NCBI RefSeq assembly: GCF_039535475.1
Contig: NZ_BAAAXG010000026.1
Coordinates: 2,723,501 to 2,787,500, forward strand
Length of the DNA stretch: 64,000 nucleotides
Source of the DNA: Streptomyces showdoensis
GTDB lineage: Bacteria; Actinomycetota; Actinomycetes; Streptomycetales; Streptomycetaceae
Reading direction: 5' to 3'
The translations under genes and the position numbers were made by a program. This document shows positions 25,178 through 34,378 of this stretch, piece after piece; the first letter of the stretch is position 1, and each line of letters starts with the position of its first letter. The notes beneath the pieces were generated by a model that saw only the letters and a list, made by a program, of their open reading frames with translations, had not been told where the DNA came from and ran no database searches.

Positions 25178-26995
25178 CTACTCGACCGTGACGGACTTGG
25201 CCAGGTTGCGCGGCTTGTCGATGTCGCGGCCCATGGCGAGCGCCGTGTGGTAGGCGAGGAGCTGGAGCGGGATGCCCATCAGGATGGGGTCGAGCTCGTC
25301 CTCGTTCTTCGGCACGACGATGGTGTGGTCGGCCTTCTCCTGGGTCTGGTGCGCGACCGCGAGGATGCGGCCGCTGCGGGCCTTGATCTCCTCCAGGGCG
25401 GCGCGGTTCTTCTCCAGCAGGTCGTCGTCGGGGACGATGGCGACCGTCGGCAGGGCCGGCTCGATCAGGGCGAGCGGGCCGTGCTTCAGCTCGGAGGCGG
25501 GGTAGGCCTCGGCGTGGATGTAGGAGATCTCCTTCAGCTTGAGGGAGGCCTCCAGGGCGACCGGGTAGCCCCGGACGCGGCCGATGAACATCATCGACTG
25601 GGCGCCGGCGTACTCCTTGGCCAGCTTCTTGATGTCGTCCTCGCTCTTGAGGATCTCCTCGATCTGGCCGGGCAGCCGGCGCAGGCCCTCGATGATCCGC
25701 TTGCCGTCGGTGACGGACAGGTCGCGGATGCGGCCGAGGTGCAGGGCGAGCAGCGCGAAGGCGACCACCGTGTTGGTGAAGCACTTGGTGGAGACGACGC
25801 AGACCTCGGGGCCGGCGTGCACGTACATGCCGCCGTCGGCCTCGCGGGCGATGGCGGAGCCGACCACGTTGACGACGCCGAGGACCCGGGCGCCCTTGCG
25901 CTTGAGCTCCTGGACGGCGGCCAGCACGTCGTAGGTCTCACCGGACTGGGAGACGGCGATGTACAGCGTGTCGGGGTCCACGACCGGGTTGCGGTAGCGG
26001 AACTCGGAGGCCGGCTCGGCGTCCGCGGGGATGCGGGCCATCGACTCGATGAGGCCCGCGCCGATGAGGCCGGCGTGGTACGAGGTGCCACAGCCGAGGA
26101 TCTTGATCCGGCGGATGGAGCGGGCCTCGCGGGCGTCCAGGTTGAGGCCGCCGAGGTGCACGGTGGAGAAGCGGTCGTCGATCCGGCCGCGCAGCACGCG
26201 GTCGACCGCGTCGGGCTGCTCGGAGATCTCCTTGTGCATGTACGTGTCGTGGCCGCCCATGTCGTACGAGGCGGCCTCCCACTCCACGGTCTCCGGGGTG
26301 GCGGTGGTGGACGCGCCCGTCGTCGTGTACGTGCGGAAGTCGTCGGCCTTGAGGGTGGCCATCTCGCCGTCGTCGAGGGTGACGACCTGGCGGGTGTGGG
26401 CGATCAGGGCGGCGACGTCGGAGGCGACGAACATCTCCTTCTCGCCGATGCCGAGGACGACCGGGGAGCCGTTGCGGGCCACCACGATGCGGTCGTTGAA
26501 CTCGGCGTGCATCACGGCGATGCCGTAGGTGCCCTCGATGTGCTTGAGCGCCTCGCGGACCTTCTCCTCGAGGGTCTCGGCCTGCGAGCGGGCGATGAGG
26601 TGGGTGATGACCTCGGTGTCCGTCTCGGAGGCGAAGACGACGCCGTCGGCCTCCAGCTTGGCGCGGAGCTCCTGGGCGTTGTCGACGATGCCGTTGTGGA
26701 CGACGGCGACCTTGTTCTCGGGGTCCAGGTGCGGGTGCGAGTTGATGTCGCTCGGGGCGCCGTGGGTGGCCCAGCGGGTGTGGGCGATGCCGGTGGTGCC
26801 GGTGAAGCGCTTGGGGACACGGGCCTCCAGGTCACGGACCCGGCCCTTGGCCTTCACCATCTTCAGGCCGGCGGCCTTCGGGCTGGTGATGACGATGCCC
26901 GCGGAGTCGTAACCCCGGTACTCCAGGCGCTGCAGTCCTTCGAGCAGCAGCGGGGCCACGTCACGCTTGCCGATGTAACCGACGATTCCACACAC
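25178..26995 (-). CDS. glmS: Glutamine:fructose-6-phosphate aminotransferase (isomerizing)
   Basis: A 605-residue enzyme making glucosamine-6-phosphate for peptidoglycan and amino-sugar synthesis. Cys2 of MCGIVGY is the glutaminase nucleophile; the N-terminal glutaminase domain spans about 1-220. Two SIS domains follow (LGCGTSYHAGLIG near 300, and GRVRGYPVALEASLKLKEISY near 465). The C-terminus ends LAKSVTVE, as in functional GlmS where this tail carries active-site residues. It is 41 bases downstream of a small unknown gene. No glmS ribozyme-like structure is evident upstream. S. coelicolor has a second glmS paralogue, and this one sits at the conserved hexosaminidase-adpA locus. Confidence 0.95.
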   Translation of the reverse strand: MCGIVGYIGKRDVAPLLLEGLQRLEYRGYDSAGIVITSPKAAGLKMVKAKGRVRDLEARVPKRFTGTTGIAHTRWATHGAPSDINSHPHLDPENKVAVVHNGIVDNAQELRAKLEADGVVFASETDTEVITHLIARSQAETLEEKVREALKHIEGTYGIAVMHAEFNDRIVVARNGSPVVLGIGEKEMFVASDVAALIAHTRQVVTLDDGEMATLKADDFRTYTTTGASTTATPETVEWEAASYDMGGHDTYMHKEISEQPDAVDRVLRGRIDDRFSTVHLGGLNLDAREARSIRRIKILGCGTSYHAGLIGAGLIESMARIPADAEPASEFRYRNPVVDPDTLYIAVSQSGETYDVLAAVQELKRKGARVLGVVNVVGSAIAREADGGMYVHAGPEVCVVSTKCFTNTVVAFALLALHLGRIRDLSVTDGKRIIEGLRRLPGQIEEILKSEDDIKKLAKEYAGAQSMMFIGRVRGYPVALEASLKLKEISYIHAEAYPASELKHGPLALIEPALPTVAIVPDDDLLEKNRAALEEIKARSGRILAVAHQTQEKADHTIVVPKNEDELDPILMGIPLQLLAYHTALAMGRDIDKPRNLAKSVTVE

Positions 26996-27036
26996 AGGTG
27001 TTGATCCTCCAAGGTCAGTGGATGTGCCCGGCCGTC

Positions 27037-27312
27037 TCAGCCGTAGACGATGCGGCGCAGCTGCCGGAGCGAGAGCTCCGGTGGCGCCACCGCGCGGTGC
27101 GGGAGCTCGCCCGCGATCCGCTCGAAGATCTCGGCGTTGACGGAACCGCCGGACTGCAGCTCGCGATGACGGCGCCGGACGAACTCCTCGGTCGACTCGT
27201 CGAAGTACGCCAGCACGTCGAGCACCACCCGGGCGGCCTCACCGCGCTGGAGCGCGGTGCTGCGGACCAGATGGTCGATGAGGTCGTCGTGCGACGGTCG
27301 ACGTTCGAGCAC
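27037..27312 (-). CDS. Small unknown protein upstream of glmS
   Basis: A 91-residue soluble, probably all-helical protein (RRPSHDDLIDHLVRSTAL, EAARVVLDVLAYFDESTEEF, LSLRQLRRIVYG). I do not recognise it. The frame stays open upstream to ATG 27387, but those codons have low third-position GC (about half), unlike the rest, so I place the start at GTG 27312. It is followed by glmS after 41 bases and may be cotranscribed with it. An auxiliary or regulatory role in amino-sugar metabolism is possible but unsupported. Confidence 0.6.
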   Translation of the reverse strand: MLERRPSHDDLIDHLVRSTALQRGEAARVVLDVLAYFDESTEEFVRRRHRELQSGGSVNAEIFERIAGELPHRAVAPPELSLRQLRRIVYG

Positions 27313-27354
27313 CCGTGAATACTGAGGGGTACCCGAGGGGCATTGCAAGAATCC

Positions 27355-27370
27355 TGCCCGATATCGGGCA
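27355..27370. promoter_or_regulatory. Perfect 16-bp palindrome between the glmS-side gene and the hexosaminidase
   Basis: TGCCCGATATCGGGCA lies in the divergent intergenic region, 43 bases upstream of the small gene's start and 126 bases upstream of the hexosaminidase start. Its AT centre and symmetry suit a dimeric repressor. The factor is unknown. Confidence 0.45.
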
Positions 27371-27403
27371 ACAGAGCTCATGATCACGCCCCCGGATGGG
27401 CTA

Positions 27404-27419
27404 ATTGGTCTACACCTTG
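27404..27419 (+). promoter_or_regulatory. Candidate DasR-responsive element (dre) before the hexosaminidase
   Basis: ATTGGTCTACACCTTG matches the dre consensus (ACTGGTCTAGACCAGT) at 11 of 16 positions, including the core TGGTCTA-ACC. DasR is the GntR-type repressor of GlcNAc and chitin genes. The site overlaps a possible -35 hexamer, TTGACC (27417-27422), with TACGCA 17 bases later, a placement suited to repression. Confidence 0.6.
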
Positions 27420-27495
27420 ACCGCCGCTGGGGCGCAGGGTACGCATGGTGACTGTTCGGATACGCACCGCTCGCCGCACGCCCATCGAAAGGGAC

Positions 27496-29121
27496 ATGCC
27501 CGTGAGACAGCGCAGAACGTTTCCGCGACTCCTCGGTTCCCTCCTGCTCCTCGCCGCCGGCCTCTCGACCGTCGGGGCGGCCGGCGCCCCGCGGTCCGAG
27601 GCCTTACGGCCGCTCGGCGCGATCGTGCCCGCCCCCGCCTCCGTCACCCCCGGCGGAGCCCCGTACGCCCTCACCCGCTCCACCGCCGTCCGCATCGACG
27701 CCGACGGCGCCGACCGGGCCGGCGAGCGGGAGTCCCGCGCCATCGGCCGCTACCTCGCCGGACTGCTGCGGCCCTCCACCGGCTACCCGCTGCCCGTCGT
27801 CGACGAGGACGAGGCCCGCGGCGGCATCCTGCTCCGGCTCTCCCCGCGCGCCACCGCGCTCGGCGAGGAGGGGTACGAGCTGCGCTCCGGCCGCGGCGGC
27901 GTCACCCTCACCGCCCACCGGCCCGCCGGGCTCTTCCGCGGCGTCCAGACCCTGCGCCAGCAGCTGCCCGCGGCCGTCGAGAAGCGGACCGTCCAGGCCG
28001 GGCCCTGGGAGGTGGCCGGCGGCACCGTCACCGACACCCCGCGCTTCGCCTACCGGGGCGCGATGCTCGACGTCTCCCGCCACTTCTTCACCGTCGACCA
28101 GGTCAAGCGCTACATCGACCAGCTCGCCCTCTACAAGGTCAACAAGCTGCACCTGCACCTCAGCGACGACCAGGGCTGGCGCATCGCCGTCGACTCCTGG
28201 CCTCGGCTCGCCACCTACGGCGGCTCCACCCAGGTGGGCGGCGGACCCGGCGGCTTCTACACCAAGGACGACTACCGGGAGATCGTCCGCTACGCCGCCT
28301 CCCGCTACCAGGAGGTCGTCCCCGAGATCGACCTGCCCGGCCACACCAACGCGGCCCTCGCCTCCTACGCCGAGCTCAACTGCGACGGCGTCGCCCCGCC
28401 GCTCTACACCGGCACGAACGTCGGCTTCAGCTCCCTGTGCGTGCCGAAGGAGATCACCTACGACTTCGTCGACGACGTCCTGCGCGAACTGGCCGCCCTC
28501 ACCCCGGGCCGCTACCTGCACATCGGCGGCGACGAGGCGCACTCCACCAGCCACGCCGACTACACGGCCTTCATGGACCGGGTGCAGCCGATCGTCGCGA
28601 AGTACGGCAAGACCGTCGTCGGCTGGCACCAGCTCACCGGTGCCCGGCCCGCCGAGGGCGCACTCGTCCAGTACTGGGGCCTGGACCGCAGCTCGGCGGC
28701 GGAGAAGGAGCAGGTCGCGGCCGCGGCGCGGAACGGCACCGGAGTGATCCTCTCGCCGGCCGACCGGGCCTACCTCGACATGAAGTACACCAAGGACACC
28801 AAGCTGGGCCTGTCCTGGGCCGGATACGTCGAGGTGCGGCGCTCCTACGACTGGAACCCCGCCGCCCTGCTGCCGGGCGTGCCCGAGTCGGCCGTCCGGG
28901 GCGTCGAGGCGCCGCTGTGGACCGAGACGGTCTCCGAGAGCGCCCACATCGACCAGATGGCCTTCCCGCGCCTGCCGGGCATCGCCGAACTGGGCTGGTC
29001 GCCGGCGGCCGCCCACGACTGGGAGGCGTACCGGCTGCGGCTCGCCCAGCAGGGGCCGCGGCTGACCGCCCTGGGCATCGACTACTACCGCTCGCCGCAG
29101 GTCCCGTGGGCGGCTGAGTAG
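27496..29121 (+). CDS. Secreted beta-N-acetylhexosaminidase (GH20)
   Basis: A 541-residue exported enzyme releasing GlcNAc from chito-oligosaccharides. A signal peptide (RRTFPRLLGSLLLLAAGL) with an RR pair suggests Tat export. A GH20 N-terminal domain spans about 35-160. The catalytic barrel contains HLHLSDDQGWRI and the paired Asp346-Glu347 in HIGGDEAHST, the substrate-assisted catalytic residues. ATG 27496 has AAAGGGA just upstream; an ATG at 27445 is possible but less likely. Leu37 is a TTA codon, placing it under bldA. A candidate DasR site lies upstream, and glmS lies on the other side. Confidence 0.9.
   Translation: MPVRQRRTFPRLLGSLLLLAAGLSTVGAAGAPRSEALRPLGAIVPAPASVTPGGAPYALTRSTAVRIDADGADRAGERESRAIGRYLAGLLRPSTGYPLPVVDEDEARGGILLRLSPRATALGEEGYELRSGRGGVTLTAHRPAGLFRGVQTLRQQLPAAVEKRTVQAGPWEVAGGTVTDTPRFAYRGAMLDVSRHFFTVDQVKRYIDQLALYKVNKLHLHLSDDQGWRIAVDSWPRLATYGGSTQVGGGPGGFYTKDDYREIVRYAASRYQEVVPEIDLPGHTNAALASYAELNCDGVAPPLYTGTNVGFSSLCVPKEITYDFVDDVLRELAALTPGRYLHIGGDEAHSTSHADYTAFMDRVQPIVAKYGKTVVGWHQLTGARPAEGALVQYWGLDRSSAAEKEQVAAAARNGTGVILSPADRAYLDMKYTKDTKLGLSWAGYVEVRRSYDWNPAALLPGVPESAVRGVEAPLWTETVSESAHIDQMAFPRLPGIAELGWSPAAAHDWEAYRLRLAQQGPRLTALGIDYYRSPQVPWAAE
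27604..27606 (+). promoter_or_regulatory. TTA codon early in the hexosaminidase gene
   Basis: An in-frame TTA (Leu37 from ATG 27496) lies just after the signal peptide in the block SEALRPLG. Expected to make translation depend on the bldA tRNA and so tie production to late growth or differentiation. Confidence 0.88.
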
Positions 29122-29134
29122 CGGGACGCACGAC

Positions 29135-29179
29135 GGCGCGGGCCCCGGCGGAGGACCGTACTCCGCCGGGGCCCGCGCC
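29135..29179. terminator. Bidirectional hairpin between hexosaminidase and desD
   Basis: An 18-bp perfect stem (29135-29152 with 29162-29179) and a 9-base loop in the 73-base gap between convergent genes. It probably stops transcription from both sides. Confidence 0.8.
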
Positions 29180-29194
29180 GGGCCGTGGGGTCCG

Positions 29195-30976
29195 TCAGGC
29201 GAACCGCGCGATCGGGTTCACCAGGTCGCCGACGAGCTGGAGCGCCCCCGACGGGTCCGCCAGGTCCACCATCTGCCGGTTGTTGCGCAGCTGGAGCCGG
29301 TTCAGCGCGGACAGCGCGAAGGTCTCCGCGAACACGTCGTACTGCGCGAAGCGGTCCGCGAGCGCCGGGTTGGCCGCCTGGTAGCCCTTCACGCAGGCGG
29401 CGACCGCGCGCCAGAAGTCGTCCTCGTCCAGGACCCCCTCGGCGGCCAGGGTGGCGCCCAGGAAGCGGAAGAAGCAGTCGAAGACGTCGGTGAAGACCGA
29501 CAGCAGCTTCATGTCCTCGGGGACCTCGGCGCGGACGCGCTCCACCGCCGGCGGCAGGACCGCGTCCGGGTCCATGACGCAGATCTCCTCGGCGATGTCC
29601 TTGAAGACCGCCCGGGCGACCGCCCCGCGCTCGTCGAGGACCAGGATCACGTTCTCGCCGTGCGGCATGTAGACCAGGTCGTACGCGTAGAAGCAGTGCA
29701 GCACCGGCAGCAGGTAGGCGTCCAGGTAGCCGCGCAGCCACTCGGTCGGGGTGAGGCCCGACTCCTTGATCAGCGCGCCCGCGAAGGACGCCCCCGCGTG
29801 GTCGACGTGCAGCAGCGAGGCCATCGTCGCCAGCCGCTCGCCCTCGCCGAGGGAGGCCACCGGCGACTCGCGCCACAGCGCGGCGAGCATCTTGCGGTAG
29901 GGCGAGTAGCGGTCGGTGGCGGCCTCGTACTCCAGGTGCCGGTAGCCGACCGCCGCGCGCTCGCGGATGATCGAGAAGCGGGCCGCCTTGAGGACGGAGT
30001 CCGACTCGATCAGCCCGGCCAGCCAGTCGTTGATGGCGGGCGTGGCCTCCATGTAGGCGGCCGAGAGCCCGCGCATGAAGCCCATGTTGAGGACCGAAAG
30101 CGCCGTCTTGACGTAGTGCTTCGCCGGGTCGGAGCTGTTGAAGAAGGTGCGGATGGACTGCTGCGCCAGGTAGGCGTCGTCGCCCTCGCCCAGGTACACC
30201 AGGCGCTCCTGCGCGACCTCGGCGGCGAAGGTGACGGACAGCTTGTTCCACCACTGCCAGGGGTGCACCGGCACGAGCAGGTAGTCGGCGAAGTCCAGGC
30301 CGCGGGCGGCGAGGGCGGCGGCGAAGCCGTCGACGGCCCGGTCGCCGAGCTCGGCCCGGACGAAGGACTCGTAGTCGATGCCGGCCCCGGCGGTGAAGGT
30401 GGTGCGGTCGCGGTGCGCGGCCAGCCACACCAGGTGGACCGGGGTGGCAGCCTCGGGGGCGTAGGCGCGGTACTCGTCGACGCCGAAGCCGAGCCGCCCG
30501 TTGTTGGCGACGAAGCAGGGGTGGCCCTCGGTCATCCCGGTCTCGATGGCCTGGAAGTCCGAGCGGGCCAGCTCCGCGGCCGTCACGCGCGGTTTGGTCG
30601 ACTTGTACGCCGTGCCGGCCAGGGTGGAGGAGATCTCCTCCAGGTAGACCGGGAGGATCTCGTCGCTCAGGCCCAGCGCCCCGCGCAGCCCGGTGATGAA
30701 CCGCAGCGCGTCGAGGGGGAGCTGCTCGCTGCCCTGGTGACAGCTGATGGAGTCCGGGTAGATCTGCCAGTGGTCGAGGGCGAAGCGGTCGGCCGTGAAG
30801 CGGTACTCGGTGCGGCCGTCGTCGCTCAGCACCCGGTAGCGGCCCTCGCCCAGCTCCTGCGGGTCGAGCAGCCGCTCGTGGGCGAACTCGGCGAGGCCCT
30901 TGCGGATCAGCGCCCGGTTGGCGTCGGCCCAGCGCTCGGGGGTGAGGTGGGCGACGGGGTCGGTGAAGGTGCTCAT
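29195..30976 (-). CDS. desD: Desferrioxamine synthetase DesD (NIS synthetase)
   Basis: A 593-residue IucA/IucC-family enzyme that uses ATP to link and cyclise three N-hydroxy-N-succinylcadaverine units to desferrioxamine E, or linear variants. Family features are the nucleotide-binding block with STKPRVT (about 130), HPWQWWNK (about 245) and the FhuF-like C-terminal part (LVYMPHGENVILVL). Length is as in characterised DesD. ATG 30976 overlaps the desC stop (ATGA), so it is translationally coupled as the last gene of desABCD. Confidence 0.95.
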   Translation of the reverse strand: MSTFTDPVAHLTPERWADANRALIRKGLAEFAHERLLDPQELGEGRYRVLSDDGRTEYRFTADRFALDHWQIYPDSISCHQGSEQLPLDALRFITGLRGALGLSDEILPVYLEEISSTLAGTAYKSTKPRVTAAELARSDFQAIETGMTEGHPCFVANNGRLGFGVDEYRAYAPEAATPVHLVWLAAHRDRTTFTAGAGIDYESFVRAELGDRAVDGFAAALAARGLDFADYLLVPVHPWQWWNKLSVTFAAEVAQERLVYLGEGDDAYLAQQSIRTFFNSSDPAKHYVKTALSVLNMGFMRGLSAAYMEATPAINDWLAGLIESDSVLKAARFSIIRERAAVGYRHLEYEAATDRYSPYRKMLAALWRESPVASLGEGERLATMASLLHVDHAGASFAGALIKESGLTPTEWLRGYLDAYLLPVLHCFYAYDLVYMPHGENVILVLDERGAVARAVFKDIAEEICVMDPDAVLPPAVERVRAEVPEDMKLLSVFTDVFDCFFRFLGATLAAEGVLDEDDFWRAVAACVKGYQAANPALADRFAQYDVFAETFALSALNRLQLRNNRQMVDLADPSGALQLVGDLVNPIARFA

Positions 30977-31503
30977 ACGGCTGCTCCCGTGGCGGCCTCG
31001 AACTGCGCGCGGGTGCAGAAGCTCAGCAGGGCGGCCTTCTCCGGCTTCTGGATCTCCCGCTCGGGGACGAAGCCGACGGCGGCGTTGAGCGCGTGCACCG
31101 CGGTGTTGCGGACGTCCGGCTCGACGACCACGCGGGCGGTGGCCGGGTCGGCGAACAGCTCGCGCATGACGGCGGTGATCACCAGGCGGGTGAAGCCGTG
31201 CACGGGGGTGTCGGTGGGGGCCACGAGGAAGTGCATGCCGACGTCGCCGGGCTGCGCCTCGTAGAGGCCGACCAGCTCCGCCTCCGCGGGGTCGTAGCGC
31301 TCCATGAGGAAGGCGGGCTCGCCGTCCACGAGGCCGATGAAGGCGTCGTGGTGCGGGTGGGCGGCGATCTCCATGTAGGCGCGCTCGACGTCCTGGAGCT
31401 TCGCGTCCTGCATCATCCAGAAGGCGGCCTTGGCGTGGGTGACCCAGGGGTGGATCAGCTCCGCGTCCTTGAGCGGGTCGAGCGGGCGTATCGATACGGT
31501 CAT
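30973..31503 (-). CDS. desC: N-hydroxycadaverine acyltransferase DesC
   Basis: A 176-residue GNAT-fold acyltransferase (IucB/RhbD type) that acylates N-hydroxycadaverine with succinyl- or acetyl-CoA. Typical elements are [19 protein letters not shown], the central [18 protein letters not shown] and the CoA-binding HFLVAP...[18 protein letters not shown] 31503 overlaps the desB stop, and the stop overlaps desD. The size is close to other DesC proteins. Confidence 0.93.
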   Translation of the reverse strand: MTVSIRPLDPLKDAELIHPWVTHAKAAFWMMQDAKLQDVERAYMEIAAHPHHDAFIGLVDGEPAFLMERYDPAEAELVGLYEAQPGDVGMHFLVAPTDTPVHGFTRLVITAVMRELFADPATARVVVEPDVRNTAVHALNAAVGFVPEREIQKPEKAALLSFCTRAQFEAATGAAV

Positions 31504-32777
31504 ACCGCGAACTCCTGGAAAGCGATGGTCTTCTCGACGGGGTAGTACTCGGCACCCAGCATCTCCCCGATGATGTACGCGTTGCGGTACGCGCCCATGC
31601 CCAGGTCGGGAGAGGTGACGGAGTGGGCGTGCACGGCGGCGTTCTGCAGGAAGACGCCGCGGCCCGTCGTGTCGATCGAGTAGTTGCGGGCCACGTCGAA
31701 GCGGCCCTGGGCGTCCCAGCGGAGGCGGTCGCGGACCGGCTCCAGGAAGGCGGGGACGGCGTACTTGTAGCCGGTCGCGAGGATCAGGCCCTCGGTCTCG
31801 ACGGTGAAGTCCTTCTCCTGCTCCTCCTGGCGGAAGCCGAGGGCGTAGCTCCCGGCGGTCTCGTCGTACGCGGCGGAGCGCAGCGCGGAGTTGGTGAGCA
31901 GGCGGGTGGGGACCGGACCGGCCAGGTTCTTCTGGTAGAGCAGGTCGAAGATCGCGTCGACGAGCTCGCCGTCGATGCCCTTGAACAGGCCCTTCTGCGC
32001 GGTCTCCAGGCGGGAGCGGGTGGCCTCCGGGAGGGCGTGGAAGTAGTCCACGTACTCGGGGGAGGTCATCTCCAGGGTGAGCTTGGTGTACTCCAGCGGG
32101 AAGAAGCGCGGGGAGCGGGTCACCCAGTTGAGCTGGTAGCCGTGGACGTCGATCTCCGCGAGGAGGTCGTAGTAGATCTCGGCGGCGCTCTGGCCGCTGC
32201 CGACCAGGGTGATCGACTTCTTGCGCTGCAGCGCCTCCTTGTTCGGGAGGTAGCGCGAGTTGTGGAGGAAGTCGCCGCCGAGCCCGGCGCAGGAGTCGGG
32301 GATGTGCGGCGGGGTGCCGGTGCCGAGCACGATCCGGCGCGAGCGGAACGTTTCGCCGGTCTCGGTGGCCACCACGTACTCCTCGGCGGCCTCGTCGAAG
32401 GACACGGCGGCGACGGTGGTCGAGAAGCGGATGGTGGAGAGCTTCCCGGCGGCCCAGCGGCAGTAGTCGTTGTACTCCGTCCGCAGCGGGTAGAAGTTCT
32501 CGCGGATGTAGAAGGAGTAGAGCCGGCCCTTCTCCTTCAGGTAGTTGAGGAAGGAGTACGGGGAGGTCGGGTCGGCCATCGTGACCAGGTCCGACATGAA
32601 CGGCGTCTGGAGGTGGGCGCCCTCCAGGAACATGCCCGAGTGCCACTCGAAGTCCGGCTTGGACTCCAGGAACAGGCCGTTCAGCTGGTCGATGGGCTCC
32701 GTCAGGCAGGCCAGGCCGAGGTTGAACGGACCGAGACCGATGCCGATGAAGTCGTAGGTCGTCTCAGGCGTGGACAA
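31500..32777 (-). CDS. desB: Cadaverine N-monooxygenase DesB
   Basis: A 425-residue flavin-dependent N-hydroxylase (lysine/ornithine monooxygenase family) that hydroxylates cadaverine using FAD, NADPH and O2. The FAD site is [14 protein letters not shown] (residues about 10-23), the NADPH site [15 protein letters not shown] (about 190-205), and the C-terminal ATGY motif is [11 protein letters not shown]. The start is TTG 32777, preceded by GGGAGAG at 5 bases and lying 14 bases inside the end of desA. No ATG or GTG fits before the FAD motif. Confidence 0.94.
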   Translation of the reverse strand: MSTPETTYDFIGIGLGPFNLGLACLTEPIDQLNGLFLESKPDFEWHSGMFLEGAHLQTPFMSDLVTMADPTSPYSFLNYLKEKGRLYSFYIRENFYPLRTEYNDYCRWAAGKLSTIRFSTTVAAVSFDEAAEEYVVATETGETFRSRRIVLGTGTPPHIPDSCAGLGGDFLHNSRYLPNKEALQRKKSITLVGSGQSAAEIYYDLLAEIDVHGYQLNWVTRSPRFFPLEYTKLTLEMTSPEYVDYFHALPEATRSRLETAQKGLFKGIDGELVDAIFDLLYQKNLAGPVPTRLLTNSALRSAAYDETAGSYALGFRQEEQEKDFTVETEGLILATGYKYAVPAFLEPVRDRLRWDAQGRFDVARNYSIDTTGRGVFLQNAAVHAHSVTSPDLGMGAYRNAYIIGEMLGAEYYPVEKTIAFQEFAV

Positions 32778-34224
32778 GGTTCTCTCCCAGGTACTGCTCG
32801 GCGTGGCCGGCTATCAGATCGAGGACGGCGGCGATGTCGGCCACGGTCGTCTCGGGGTTGAGCAGGGTGAACTTCAGGTACTGGCGGCCGTCGACCTTGG
32901 TGCCGGCGACCACGGCCTCGCCGGAGGCGAACAGGGCCTTGCGGGCGTAGAGGTTGGCGCGGTCGATCTCGGCGGGCGAGGTGACGGTCTCGGGGATGTA
33001 GCGGTAGACCAGGGTGGACAGCTGCGGCTGGACGACCACGTCGTAGCGCGGGTCGGCGGCGAGCAGCTCGAAGCCGGCCCGGGCCAGGTCGCAGACCTCG
33101 TCGAAGAGTTCGCCGACGCCGTCGGCGCCCATGACGCGCAGGGTCATCCACAGCTTGAGGGCGTCGAAGCGGCGGGTGGTCTGCAGGGACTTGTCGACCT
33201 GGTTGGGGATCAGCTCCGCGACGGTGCGGCGCGGGTTGAGGTAGTCGGCGTGGTAGGTCGCGTGGCGCAGGGTGGCGCCGTCGCGGACCAGCAGGGCGGA
33301 GGAACTCACCGGCTGGAAGAAGGACTTGTGGAAGTCGACGGTGACCGAGTCGGCCAGCTCGATGCCGTCCAGCAGCTCGCGGCGGGTACGAGAGGCGAGC
33401 AGTCCGCAGCCGTAGGCCGCGTCGACGTGCATCCAGGCGCCGTACTCGGCGGCCAGGGCGGCGACCTCGGGCAGCGGGTCGATGGAGCCGAAGTCGGTGG
33501 TGCCGGCGGTGGCGACGATCGCCATCGGGACCAGGCCCTCGGCGCGGCAGGCCTCCAGTTCGGCGGCGAGGACGACCGACTGCATGCGCTTGTCCCGGTC
33601 GACCGGGATGGAGATGACGGCGTCGGCGCCGAGGCCGAGGAGGGTGGCCGACTTCTGGACGCTGAAGTGGCTGCACTCGGAGGAGAAGATCCGCAGTTTC
33701 GCCAGGTCGGCGGGGCCGGAGAGGCCGGCCGGGGCCTTCGCCTCCTCGCGGGCCAGCAGCAGCGCCTGGAGGTTGGACTGGGTGCCGCCACTGGTGAACA
33801 CGCCGTCGGCGCAGGGGCCGAGGCCGATCCGGCCGGTCGTCCAGTCGATCAGCTTGCGCTCGATCAGGGTGCCGCCTGCGCTCTGGTCCCAGGTGTCGAG
33901 GGAGGAGTTGACGGCGGAGAGGACGGCCTCGCCGAGGACGGCGGGGATCACCACGGGGCAGTTGAGGTGCCCCAGGTAGCGCGGGTGGTGGAAGTAGACC
34001 GCGTCGCGGAGGTAGACGTCCTCCAGCTCGTCGAGGGCGGCGGAGGCGTCACCGAGCGGCCGGTCGAGGTCCACGGCGTCGACCACGGGGGCGAGTTCGG
34101 CCGGCGTGACCCCGCTGAACGGGCCCTGCGTCGTGGCCAGTTTCCTCGCCACCCGCTCCACTCCTTCGGTGACGGAGCGTCGGTACGACTCCGCCGTCGT
34201 GTCGTTGAGCAGGTGGGAACGCAT
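32764..34224 (-). CDS. desA: Lysine decarboxylase DesA
   Basis: A 486-residue PLP-dependent group II decarboxylase that converts lysine to cadaverine, the first step of desferrioxamine synthesis. The PLP lysine is Lys300 in [10 protein letters not shown]. Upstream motifs [16 protein letters not shown] and DAAYGCG support the fold. ATG 34224 lies 47 bases from the iron box, placing that operator at the promoter. It heads the overlapping desABCD operon. Confidence 0.95.
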   Translation of the reverse strand: MRSHLLNDTTAESYRRSVTEGVERVARKLATTQGPFSGVTPAELAPVVDAVDLDRPLGDASAALDELEDVYLRDAVYFHHPRYLGHLNCPVVIPAVLGEAVLSAVNSSLDTWDQSAGGTLIERKLIDWTTGRIGLGPCADGVFTSGGTQSNLQALLLAREEAKAPAGLSGPADLAKLRIFSSECSHFSVQKSATLLGLGADAVISIPVDRDKRMQSVVLAAELEACRAEGLVPMAIVATAGTTDFGSIDPLPEVAALAAEYGAWMHVDAAYGCGLLASRTRRELLDGIELADSVTVDFHKSFFQPVSSSALLVRDGATLRHATYHADYLNPRRTVAELIPNQVDKSLQTTRRFDALKLWMTLRVMGADGVGELFDEVCDLARAGFELLAADPRYDVVVQPQLSTLVYRYIPETVTSPAEIDRANLYARKALFASGEAVVAGTKVDGRQYLKFTLLNPETTVADIAAVLDLIAGHAEQYLGENLVHA

Positions 34225-34270
34225 GTGGGGGCCCTTCCGGGGTGGGGGACGCGGTCGGTCAAGGCAAAAG

Positions 34271-34289
34271 TAAGGTTAGCCTAACCTAA
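34271..34289. promoter_or_regulatory. Iron box (DmdR1/DtxR operator) before desABCD
   Basis: TAAGGTTAGCCTAACCTAA contains the perfect 15-bp inverted repeat AGGTTAGCCTAACCT, matching the TTAGGTTAGGCTcaCCTAA-type box bound by iron-loaded DmdR1. Repression in iron sufficiency is expected. The same 15-bp core occurs before desE. Confidence 0.9.
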
Positions 34290-34304
34290 TCTCAATGCAC
34301 AACA

Positions 34305-34338
34305 ACGGCCCCCCAACCCGCGAAGGTTGAGGGGCCGT
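34305..34338 (-). terminator. Hairpin after desF
   Basis: 34305-34318 pairs with 34325-34338 (13 of 14 positions) across a 6-base loop, 41 bases past the desF stop and just before the desA iron box. It separates the desEF and desABCD transcripts. Confidence 0.65.
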
Positions 34339-34378
34339 CGGCCCTGTGGGGGGGGTATGGGGGCACGAGCCCCGGCGG

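Noticed and set aside
26996..27036. Possible glmS ribozyme or riboswitch before glmS
   Set aside because: The gap is only 41 bases and cannot hold the ribozyme fold; no conserved core is visible.
27313..27387. Longer N-terminus for the small gene upstream of glmS (ATG 27387)
   Set aside because: Codons in this stretch have only about half G/C at third positions, unlike the rest of the gene, and a palindromic element lies inside it.
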